Shown here one piece after another: positions 56,499-64,000 of a stretch of 64,000 nucleotides of DNA. The DNA lies in contig JAJEKV010000013.1 in NCBI GenBank assembly GCA_021234155.1, positions 4,026,028 through 4,090,027 of the forward strand, given 5' to 3'. Each line of letters begins with the position of its first letter. The stretch's first letter is position 1. The position numbers were made by a program, and so were the translations under genes. The stretch is from Isoetes taiwanensis. Its lineage: Eukaryota; Streptophyta; Lycopodiopsida; Isoetales; Isoetaceae. Below the pieces are notes generated by a model that saw only the letters and a list, made by a program, of their open reading frames with translations, had not been told where the DNA came from and ran no database searches.

Positions 56499-57125
56499 CT
56501 ACGATGCATCTACCCCTCTATTGTCTGATTCTCGGCGAATCAAGCCTTCAAGCTTACCGCCGGGAGCGGGGTTGATAGCATCGTTGATGGTGCGGCCTTG
56601 AGATTCGCGCATGAAGTCCGGATAGTGCTTCTCGATGTCTGTTTCCATGACCCACGTAGCATCCTCAGCTGGCAAGTGTTTCCACTTGACCAAGTATTGC
56701 AGCATTTGGGTCCTCCTGGTCTGCTTATATGCTCGATCAAGAAGAGCTTCAGGCACTATATCTAAATGCTCTTCTGTCATTTCAAGTAGGGTGGGTGTAT
56801 CCAAGATCTGCTCTGGATCTGGGGTGTGCTGCTTTAGAAGACTCACATGAAAGACCTTGTGGATCTTCAAGCGGGGTGGCAAATCCAGGCGATATGCTTG
56901 CTCCCCAATACGTTCAGTGATCTTGAACGGCCCAGCCCATCTGGGTGCTAGCTTTTTGCAGTTACCAATCTTAAGCTTGGCTTGTTTTACCTTAATCTTA
57001 AGCCAAACCGATTCACCCACCTGGAAGACTCGTGGGGTCCTGTGCTTATCGGCTACACTCTTCTGGCGACTGCGTGCAGCCAATAGGTAACCACGAACTT
57101 CTTCAACCAGAGCTTGCATTTCCAA
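56499..57125 (-). CDS. Integrase C-terminal region with chromodomain
   Basis: RKSVADKHRTPRVFQVGESV, then WLKIK, LAPRWAGPFKITERIGEQAY and HKVFHVSLLKQH are the usual Ty3 integrase C-terminal text. After it, YLVKWKHLPAEDATWVMETD and KHYPDF form a chromodomain, whose known role in chromoviruses is to direct integration to particular chromatin. About 45 more residues end in GVDAS. The frame is separated from the integrase core (57300) by roughly 175 bases with stops and shifts. Confidence 0.9.
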   Translation of the reverse strand: MEMQALVEEVRGYLLAARSRQKSVADKHRTPRVFQVGESVWLKIKVKQAKLKIGNCKKLAPRWAGPFKITERIGEQAYRLDLPPRLKIHKVFHVSLLKQHTPDPEQILDTPTLLEMTEEHLDIVPEALLDRAYKQTRRTQMLQYLVKWKHLPAEDATWVMETDIEKHYPDFMRESQGRTINDAINPAPGGKLEGLIRRESDNRGVDAS

Positions 57126-57299
57126 GAGGAGTTGCTAAGAAACCTCCACTTTAGAAACGGGGTTATGCCACGTGTCTGGAGTAAGGCATTGATAACTATA
57201 ATTTATCATGAAGGGAGACATTTTGGAAGACTCATGTTTCATACTGTTATAGGCAAATTCGACCAGATAAATATAGTCAGCCCATTGGGATTGCTTACT

Positions 57300-58470
57300 T
57301 CACACATAACTTCGTAGCATATCCTCTATAATACGATTGGTACGCTCTGTCTGACCATCCGTCTGAGGATGATATGCGGTGCTCATAGCAAGCTTGGTCT
57401 GGATGATGGCAAAGAAATCTTTCCAGAATGCACTTACAAATTTGGGATCCCTGTCAGATACAATAACTCGTGGCATTCCATGCAACCTGAAGATCTCCTT
57501 TGCAAATAGCAAAGCGGTATCGAAGGCGGTGTCCGTGGTATGACATGGCAAGAAATGAGCCATCTTCGACAATTTGTCGACCACTACCATCAATGCATCA
57601 TATCCACGGAGAGTACGTGGAAGGCCCACAATGAAATCCATGGTGATCACTTCCCACTTAGCGTTGGGCACATCCAGAGGTTGCAACTCTCCTGGAGTCC
57701 TTAATTGTTCCGCCTTGGTCTGCTGACACACTTGACATTGCTTAATGTACCTGGCAATGTCCTTTTTCATCGAAGGCCAGAAATAACTGGAGCGGACCTT
57801 AAAGTAGGTCTTTATAAAACCGGCATGTCCAGCTATAGGGCTGTTGTGCGTGTCATGGAGAATTAGCTTACGTACTCCTGAAGTCTCAGGTACACACAAC
57901 TTATCCTTGTAATATAACAAGGTGCCTTCTTTCTTATACGAACGGAAAGCTTCACGTTCCTTATCCGTGCGAGCTTCCTTAGCAAAACTGTCCCAAACAT
58001 CACGGAAGTCGGGATCCGTGGCCAAGGTCTGTTCTATCTGTTTTCCAAACTCACTGGTGAGTGTAGAAATTGCATTACAATGGGTTCGGGTTACTAAGCG
58101 ATGGCGTGACAATGCATCCGCAACCACATTGTGCTTCCCAGGCTTATACATAATCTCAAAGTCATACTCCTCCAGAAATTCCATCCATCTTCTCTGACGG
58201 AGATTGAGATTTGGCTGGGTGGATAAGTAACGGAGACTCTGATGATCCGTATCTAGCTGGAATCTTCTATCAAGAAGGTAGTGTCTCCATATCCGCAGAG
58301 CACGGACAACTGCTAACAATTCCTGATCATAGGTAGGGTATCGCTGCTCTGTTTCGTTCATTTTCTTTGAATCATAGGCAATAACCCTCCCCTCCTGCAT
58401 TAGGACTCCCTTAGTAGCAATCTTACTGGCATCCGTTGCCACTAGCTTATCCTTTTCAGGGTCGGGTAAT
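57300..58470 (-). CDS. RNase H and integrase core of the chromovirus
   Basis: LVATDASKIATKGVL, YDQELLAVVRALRIWRHYL, DTDHQSL and ADALSRH define RNase H. KLILHDTHNSPIAGHAG with CQVCQQTKAE is the HHCC finger. The DDE residues lie in VITMDFIVGLP, VIVSDRDPKFVSAFW and HPQTDGQTERTNRIIEDML. The frame stays open for 380 codons. Integration is the expected activity, but neighbouring breaks prevent a full polyprotein in this copy. Confidence 0.92.
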
Positions 58471-58505
58471 GTAAGGACTGGTGCTGACGTTAAAGCATCT
58501 TTAAG

Positions 58506-59584
58506 CTACTGGAAACTTCCCTGAACCTTTGCTTTCCAATGCTCAATCCAATCCTTCACCTTCTCATGCTTTGTAAGATTAGTAAGAGGTGCTGCAATCT
58601 TTGCAAAATCCTTAACAAATTTCCGATAATATCCGGCTAATCCTAGGAAACTTCGGACCTCGGAAACATTTCCTGGAATAGGCCATTCCCTTACTGCCTC
58701 TATCTTGGCTGGATCTGTCGCAATGCCCTCTGCTGAAATGATATGTCCCAAATAATCCACCTTGGGAGTGGCAAACTTGCATTTAGAGAACTTGGCAAAG
58801 AGCTGATGGCGTCTTAACTTTTCTAGGGTCAACCGAAGATGTTTCTCATGCTCCTCCAGGGTCTTACTATAGATGAGAATGTCGTCAAAGAAAATAACAA
58901 CAAAATCATCTAAGTATTGTCGGAAGACATCATTCATTAACCGCATAAACGTTGCGGGGGCATTAGTTAATCCAAAAGGCATAACGGTAAACTCATAATG
59001 CCCATATCTAGTGCGGAAGGCAGATTTATGAATGTCCTCCTCCTTAATCCTTATTTGATGATATCCGGAGCGTAAATCAATCTTTGAGAACTGCTTGGCC
59101 CCTTGCAACTGGTCCATTAGATCATCTGCCCTAGGCAAAGCATAGCGATTCTTAATGGTGTGCTTTTGAGCTGCCTATAGTCAATACACATCCTCAAGGA
59201 GCCATCCTTTTTCTTAACAAAAAGGATAGGAGCGCCAAAAGGTGAAACACTAGGCCTAATGAAGCCTAAGTTTAGTAACTCCTGAAGTTGCTTCTTAAGC
59301 TCTGCCAACTCAGGGGGACTCATACGGTACGGGGCCTTACTGGTAGGCTTAGTACCTGGTTCCAAAGCTATCTCACATTCTACCCCTCTAAAAGGAGGAA
59401 GTTTCTGGATCTCATCTGGAAAAAGATCGCTAAATTCTCGGAGAAGATTGGCAATCCCTTCTGGCAAGGTATCAACTACTTGCTTCTGCTTAGCATCTGA
59501 CTCAATGGAGGCAAGCCTAATAATGCAAAGCAACTTAACTTTACGTATAGCCTTATCTAACTGCCTGATGGTGATAGACTGCAT
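58506..59584 (-). CDS. Reverse transcriptase of the chromovirus (one frameshift)
   Basis: [40 protein letters not shown] and YRQL (59584-59160) lead, across a shift at about 59150, into [47 protein letters not shown] and [10 protein letters not shown], then [16 protein letters not shown]. The catalytic Asp residues are present (SKIDL, FDD). The piece upstream of RT includes [20 protein letters not shown], as is usual in Ty3 elements. Confidence 0.92.
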
Positions 59585-59639
59585 AATGGAGTTTAAGGAG
59601 TCACCTTTTATAGTTACGCGAGCTCCGTTAGCGGCATTG

Positions 59640-59990
59640 AAGGTAACTTCCCGTTTCTCGCAGTCTATATTGGCTTTTGCAGATCCATACCAACAATAAG
59701 ATCATATTTGCCAATATCCATTATCTCGGCACCCATGGCAACTGGTGCACCTGGCAACTGCATCTTAAGGTTAATGCGGCGGCCATGAGTGTGTCTGATC
59801 TTACCACTGGCTAAAATGACAGGCTTCGGTCGAGATCTCAAGGTTTCAAGCCGCAATAATACAGGCCATTCTAGTAGAAGCAAAATTATGTGTACTACCC
59901 GTTATCCATCGTAATTATAAAAGGCTTCGCCTACTTGACCTATGGTGGAAATAACGGCAGGTGACTTTCAGCGTTGCGGTTTCAATAGCT
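59640..59990 (-). pseudogene. Aspartic protease of the chromovirus, damaged
   Basis: A DNG followed, after a shift, by STHNFASTRMA stands where Ty3 elements have D(S/T)GASHNFIS. LETLRSRPKPVILASGKIRH and [13 protein letters not shown] (expected GMDWL) follow. Stops near 59890 make it inactive as read. Confidence 0.65.
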
Positions 59991-60149
59991 GCAAGGATAT
60001 GGGACTCACCGTGGAATGTATTCGGGGAGCCTCCTCCTCGGTGGTAGAGTCGACTCGAGATCGTCCCAATCAAGGTCGGCCATGGCCAGGTAGGCGTCGT
60101 GTGACATAAGGGCAAGTGCATGTAGTGCCCGGTCGCATACACGTAATAA

Positions 60150-61206
60150 CATGCCTTATCTCTCGCAGAAACTGATCTCGGGCCTCTTTGGGAATAGATT
60201 GTAAGAGATTCGAACTTCCTTGCCGACATTATTCGGTTTTGTGGGCATGTTGAAGGTGACTTTCTTTTCCTCGGCGTACCGTAAGAGTTCTCGCGAGGGC
60301 CCCGGACTTGGTGAGCGGGTTTGATCTGGCGTGGGCCAGGCGTGGTAAGTGCAGTAAGGGGCGAGGACGGCGGATCTTCGGTTTCTTGGCGTGTCCTCCT
60401 CGAGGCTCAATGCCTTAGCCTCGACCCTCACTGAATCGATTTGGGTCTATGGCCTTAACCATTCTTTTTAATTGATGGGGCCAACCCTTTAATGTAACCC
60501 TCCACCGCCCTCTTTTCATTCATTCCTCGGCACATACAGCCTCAGCGCATGAATTCATCGGTGTAGGCCACGAACCGACATACCCTTACGCTCTAACCCG
60601 TAAAAGGTGCGGATTTGTCGGCATTTGTGCGCCACGAGGCACATAATGCGACTTAAAAGCTTTGGCAAACTTTTAAACTTGCACCCGCTTACGTCGGATG
60701 CTTGGCTCTAGCATAGCCCTTCCACCAAATACGGGCAGCTCTCGTGAAGGTTTGTGGTGGCAACCTTTCCGGTATCCTTTTCGTCATGCCATAGGATTTG
60801 CCAAACTCCTTCATTTCGTCCAACCGGGACTCGCATTCAGTCCGGCCCCTAGATTTCCCATCAAAACCGGGCGGTTTCCTATTCTTCCATATACTAGTTA
60901 TGGTCGTATCAACCGTCTTCACGGTATTCCTTGTTCGGCGCTTGGGGGTGCTCTCCGATGATACGGACGACTTCGTGAGGTGGCTGATTGTGAAGATGTG
61001 GCACTATCCCTTGAGGAACCGATGGCGTTTGGAGCGGTGCTTCCTTCGTGCGGGTACGGGGCTTGGTTTGAGGTGCAAGTGGCTGGCTGGGGTGGTGGGC
61101 TTGGCGGCAAGGAGGTAACTCGGTCCATCCTCACAATGCGTGTTGCGGAGGGTTGGCATTCAACACATAAGTTTGTAACTTCGACTAATTGCCTCTTCAT
61201 CAACAT
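60150..61206 (-). pseudogene. Gag of the chromovirus, damaged
   Basis: The frame 61206-60919 is Ser/Pro/Gln-rich. The frame 60922-60689 gives NRKPPGFDGKSRGRTECESR and LPPQTFTRAARIWWKGYARA, which is the retrotrans_gag pattern (PP.FDG..., A..WW). Later text (60431-60156) is Arg/Ser/Pro-rich. No complete CCHC knuckle was seen. Several shifts. Confidence 0.7.
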
Positions 61207-61560
61207 AAGTTCTTGCTCCGGTGTTAGTCTATTTTGGCGTTCGAATTAATACGCCAGGCGGCATTGCATGCACCGTCTATATTGAGTATAAGAAGGTATA
61301 AGCAGAATTACAGTGACATCAAGTCTCACAAAGAATGTCATATCGGATAGTATTTAGAGAAAGTAGATAGAAGAGTACAACAGAAAAGGTTTTTATTATC
61401 AGAGTCATTACATCGAAAGTCACTTACAACTTAAAGTTATATATCACAGGGTTAAACACTTTACATTACACAATTTTTCCAAGTTACACAATACATAGCG
61501 AGAACTGAATGGGCCAGGCCTAAGGGTTTGAAAAGGATACAAGATGGAGTAGCGAACGGC
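61207..61560 (-). other. Spacer between the H3/ORF2 unit and gag, with poly(A) signal
   Basis: AT-rich sequence, unlike the surrounding coding DNA. AATAAA on the minus strand (61392-61397) lies about 165 bases after the stop of the overlapping ORF, consistent with a separate transcript end. Confidence 0.45.
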
Positions 61561-62007
61561 TCACAGCGCGGCTCTCACTAACTTGTAGCGAGCCCAGGCT
61601 TGGACAATAACAGGTTGATAATCCAGTGTTGGGCTAATGATAAGGAGATTGAAGAGCCTCCTTAATGCATAGAAAATCTGCCAGAGGTGATCATTGGCAT
61701 CCTCAAAAGCTTCGTGCCTTGACATGTCCCAATAGTCCCATGTGCGACGAAGAGTCTGCTTCAGGTCGTCAAAGGCCCGTTCCCTGAAAATGTTAACTAC
61801 TTCCATCCCCTTGGCGGGATCATAGGGCTCTCCTGGCTGTGCGGGTTCCCCTACCTCGTAGCCTTCGTCCCATTCCGGGTACTCCCCATACCTTTGGCCA
61901 TAATCCTGGTCAGGTGGCCCTGGGTCATCCTTTCGTATGTGGTCGGTAATTCGTTCCTCATATTCTTCGAGCGTCTCGTAACAGAAAGAAGATAGTCGCC
62001 TAGTCAC
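61561..62007 (-). CDS. ORF overlapping the end of the H3 ORF, unknown
   Basis: An open frame of about 148 codons, one frame off the H3 ORF, enters at its stop codon (GTGA overlap) and is already open upstream ([13 protein letters not shown]). It has no ATG at its start. The sequence is acidic and Tyr/Pro-rich ([20 protein letters not shown]) and then helical ([33 protein letters not shown]), ending [11 protein letters not shown]. No family is recognised. It could be expressed by frameshifting from the H3 ORF, be a spliced exon, or be the remainder of a once-fused protein. Confidence 0.45.
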   Translation of the reverse strand: MTRRLSSFCYETLEEYEERITDHIRKDDPGPPDQDYGQRYGEYPEWDEGYEVGEPAQPGEPYDPAKGMEVVNIFRERAFDDLKQTLRRTWDYWDMSRHEAFEDANDHLWQIFYALRRLFNLLIISPTLDYQPVIVQAWARYKLVRAAL

Positions 62008-63061
62008 CGAAACTCCCCTCGGATCCTTCGTACTAGCTGGAGGTCTTTGGGCATGATGGTGACCCTCTTTGCATGTACGGCGCAGAGGTTGGCGTCGCTC
62101 AAAATCTCGATGAGGTAAGCCTCGGCAGCCTCCTGAAGTGCGAGGATTGCAAAGGCTTGGAACCTCAGATCAGTTTTAAAATCCTGGGCAACTTCCCGTA
62201 CAAGCCGCTGGAAAGGGAGCCGACGAATCAATGGCTCAGTTGACTTCTGATACTTACGTATCTCCCGAAGTGCTACCGTGCCCGGTCGGTATCGATGGGG
62301 CTTTCGCGGCTTGAGGGTCGCCTTCAGCGATGGGAGGGATTTCCCACCTGTTGTTGGATGCTTTGCCCGCTGGACGATCTGCTCACGTCTCTGGGCCGAT
62401 GTCTTCTTGGCGATGGCGGCATTCTTTTGTAATCGCGTCTTGTAACCTACACCTCCCTTAACGGGTTTGGTGTTCTTTCTCTTCAACGTCCTGTTGCCCC
62501 ACTCCGTAGCCTTCCTATTCTTGGCCCCGCTCTCCTCCACAGGTTGATCTTGTTGCTGGACAACAATTGGATCCACCGTTTGGTTGATGTTCTGGTCAAC
62601 GTTCTGATCCCCTTGTTGATCAACTTGCTGGTTTTGGCCGTCCTCTGCTTCCTTACGGAGCCTCTCCTCTTCATCACCCCCTAACATCTGGTGCAGGATG
62701 TGAGGGAAGGTCGGCTATGGCGGGAACAGAGCTCGGGTCCGGCGGCTATGGCGGAGAAGGTCGCCCAGAAGAAACATGCTTTAAAAAGTAACTTAAATTT
62801 GAATTCCAACGTTCACTTTTTATTTAAAATTTTTTTCAATTTTTTTTTTTTAATTTAGACAAAGGCAGATAAAAGTACGCGTAGCGATCCGTATGGAAGC
62901 ATTGCGTTACTTACTGGTCTTAACTTTTCAAATAAATACCTCAGAGGGGCAATGGCCCTTTTTGATTTTTGCGGCCAGCTGTTGTCTGTTCGCCCTCGGG
63001 AGACGTGCCCCTTAGGGTATTTGGGAGGTGCCCGATCCATTGGAGCCATTTTCGCCTTCAT
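62004..63061 (-). CDS. Histone H3 (H3.3-type) core fused to a Gln/Asp-rich N-terminus, inside the retrotransposon
   Basis: Exon 1 (63061-62915, [20 protein letters not shown]...) ends at the strong donor CCA|GTAAGT. A 227-base intron ends CTGCACCAG at 62688, and exon 2 (62687-62004) is in frame. It encodes an acidic Gln/Asn/Asp-rich stretch ([20 protein letters not shown]), a basic part ([20 protein letters not shown]) and [18 protein letters not shown] histone H3 core follows: [79 protein letters not shown] and RRIRGEFR, with the stop at the normal H3 end. Tyr41 and Leu90 match plant H3.3. Cys110, His113 and Asp123 are kept. Loop 1 is not lengthened as in CENH3. Leu60 is Pro. The canonical tail ARTKQTAR is absent. 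The frame is intact while gag and pol are broken. Confidence 0.88.
62688..62914 (-). other. Predicted intron of the H3-like ORF
   Basis: Donor GTAAGT at 62914 and acceptor CACCAG at 62688, phase 0 on both sides. Either exon could also be used alone from its own ATG (63061 or 62687). Confidence 0.55.
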
Positions 63062-63270
63062 CCGAGCTACCTACAAAAAGTTATGGCCCTTCCAAACTGG
63101 GGTCTTCCAGTCGCCCTAAACTTCTTAAGAACTTACAATCTATTACATTAACCTAGCACAGAACCAAACATCAGAGAGCCAAACAATCACTCTAGCTTAA
63201 CTCCCTCCTAACTACCGGACTAACGAGTTAGGGTTTGGTCAGTGCTATGATTTTGAGTGTACGAAATCAC
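63062..63270 (-). other. Retrotransposon leader
   Basis: Between the PBS and the first ATG of the H3-like ORF. No coding frame is supported. Confidence 0.6.
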
Positions 63271-63283
63271 GGCTCTGATACCA
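63271..63283 (-). other. Primer binding site (initiator Met-tRNA)
   Basis: TGGTATCAGAGCC on the minus strand, one base after the 5' LTR end, complementary to the 3' end of plant initiator tRNA-Met, the usual primer of plant LTR retrotransposons. Confidence 0.9.
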
Positions 63284-63284
63284 C

Positions 63285-64000
63285 TGTGACGCTCCCTGAA
63301 CATATACGACACTCGGACGTATACATACGGGGACTTTCCCCTCCCATGGCGACCAACTTCGCCCGCGGGTGGACCCTCCGTATAACTTTCGGGCCATCTA
63401 TAGAGAGATGCTCGAGTGAAGGACCTGTGAGGGGTCATTCGCCCACGCCTTCAATGGGACTCCTACTACGCCGCGAAGCGTGAATACAAGGTTAGCACGG
63501 CATAGTCATATCATAATTTACCACCACGAAGGGTGGCACATCCATCCAAGTGACGACAACAAAGAATATGCATCTAATACTAAGGAAAACACCCCAAACC
63601 CATGGTTCTACCCCGGCTCAGACTCCAGTGAGGATCGACTGACGGCTAGGTCTCAAGAGATCAGCAGACCGAATCTTAACATGGCGTTGGCTGGCATAGA
63701 ACGTCGGCTAGGGTTGTCCACTCCATCCGCCCCTCCTGTGCACACTTTGCAGATGAGTCCAATCATGCTATGGCGTCACTATAGCCTTCCGGATACGCAG
63801 ACTCAAGGTATCACCCTTCGAGCCTACTACAGGGTTCATGAAGCCTCGTTCGATGAGGCAGGTCGGGGAAGCGTCCCCTTCCAGGATCACAGTGGTTCCA
63901 TGGGTGGACTAGAGAATACGTGCCGCATCAGCGACCCCCGCATCTGTACCCGACTTACTCGCTCTAAATCTACTCAAAGTACAGGATGCCCCATGCGGGT
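63285..64000 (-). repeat. 5' LTR, partial (window end)
   Basis: Matches 54225-54940 base for base over long runs. Differences include GCCACGAGCAGGG against CGCCCGCGGGTGGA and several 1-3 base indels. The rest, about 970 bases, lies beyond the window. Confidence 0.92.

Larger units (their letters stand above)
54225..64000 (-). mobile_element. Ty3/gypsy chromovirus carrying a histone H3 ORF
   Basis: Minus-strand order: 5' LTR (63285 to beyond the window end), PBS, two-exon histone H3-like ORF, an overlapping ORF, gag, protease, reverse transcriptase, RNase H, integrase, chromodomain, PPT, 3' LTR. The order RT-RH-INT-chromodomain is that of Metaviridae chromoviruses. The pol frames are broken in several places (between 57125 and 57300, at 58442-58506, at 59117-59160 and in protease), so this copy is defective. 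The two LTRs are very similar in the 716 bases visible, which suggests a fairly young insertion; their differences cluster in GC-rich words. Confidence 0.9.

Noticed and set aside
62004-62687. The H3 ORF as a centromeric CENH3
   Set aside because: Loop 1 has normal H3 length ([10 protein letters not shown]), and Tyr41 and Leu90 fit H3.3; only the divergent N-terminus resembles CENH3.
62855-63061. Exon 1 of the H3-like ORF as a second histone (H2A/H2B-like)
   Set aside because: [12 protein letters not shown] has no histone-fold signature that I can defend.

Overview
The window is eukaryotic nuclear DNA from a land plant. Supporting this are GT-AG introns, a plant L1-type LINE, a chromodomain-bearing Ty3/gypsy element primed by initiator Met-tRNA, a secreted glycine-rich protein gene and a receptor-kinase fragment. 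Relatives of the DUF7869 genes seen here are, to my knowledge, frequent in ferns, lycophytes and bryophytes, so I favour a seed-free plant at low confidence. There is no complete ordinary housekeeping gene. This is repeat-dense sequence in which most reading frames are broken by one-base shifts, through decay or consensus error.

Layout. 1-2.3 kb: broken DUF7869 gene, copy A. 3.1-5.2 kb and 12.0-13.8 kb: two copies (X1, X2) of a mobile element encoding a Rep/HUH-like domain and a DDE_1-like domain on the minus strand. 5.2-7.7 kb: a segment with a secreted glycine-rich protein gene, duplicated at 33.5-45.4 kb. 14.2-22.8 kb: a three-gene module, namely a small unknown gene (+), a large multi-exon gene (-) whose protein begins with the exact histone H3 tail MARTKQTAR and continues into ParB-like and beta-class DNA methyltransferase-like domains, and a divergent DUF8039-like gene (+). 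Several minisatellites built on one GC-rich palindrome lie in and between these genes. 23.2-33.5 kb: DUF7869 copy B, split by a 7.9-kb element (24685-32585) with short terminal inverted repeats, GACGTC-rich ends and a 1.13-kb tandem array.

33.5-46.2 kb: second copy of the glycine-rich segment, interrupted by an unidentified insertion (about 34.9-37.76 kb) and by a CACTA-like element (38113-44638) that holds a roughly 340-bp tandem array switching orientation at its middle. 46467-52320: a degenerate L1-type LINE with a 16-bp target duplication. 53.3-54.2 kb: a roughly 97-bp minisatellite. 54225 to the window end: a minus-strand Ty3/gypsy chromovirus with a 1685-bp 3' LTR, PPT, PBS and partial 5' LTR. 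Between its PBS and gag it carries an intact two-exon ORF that ends in a nearly complete histone H3 core of H3.3 type.

The two most striking signals are the histone H3 core carried inside an LTR retrotransposon and the histone H3 tail at the start of a methyltransferase-like protein. Both suggest mobile-element proteins that use or imitate chromatin. That reading is inference; the sequence matches themselves are direct.
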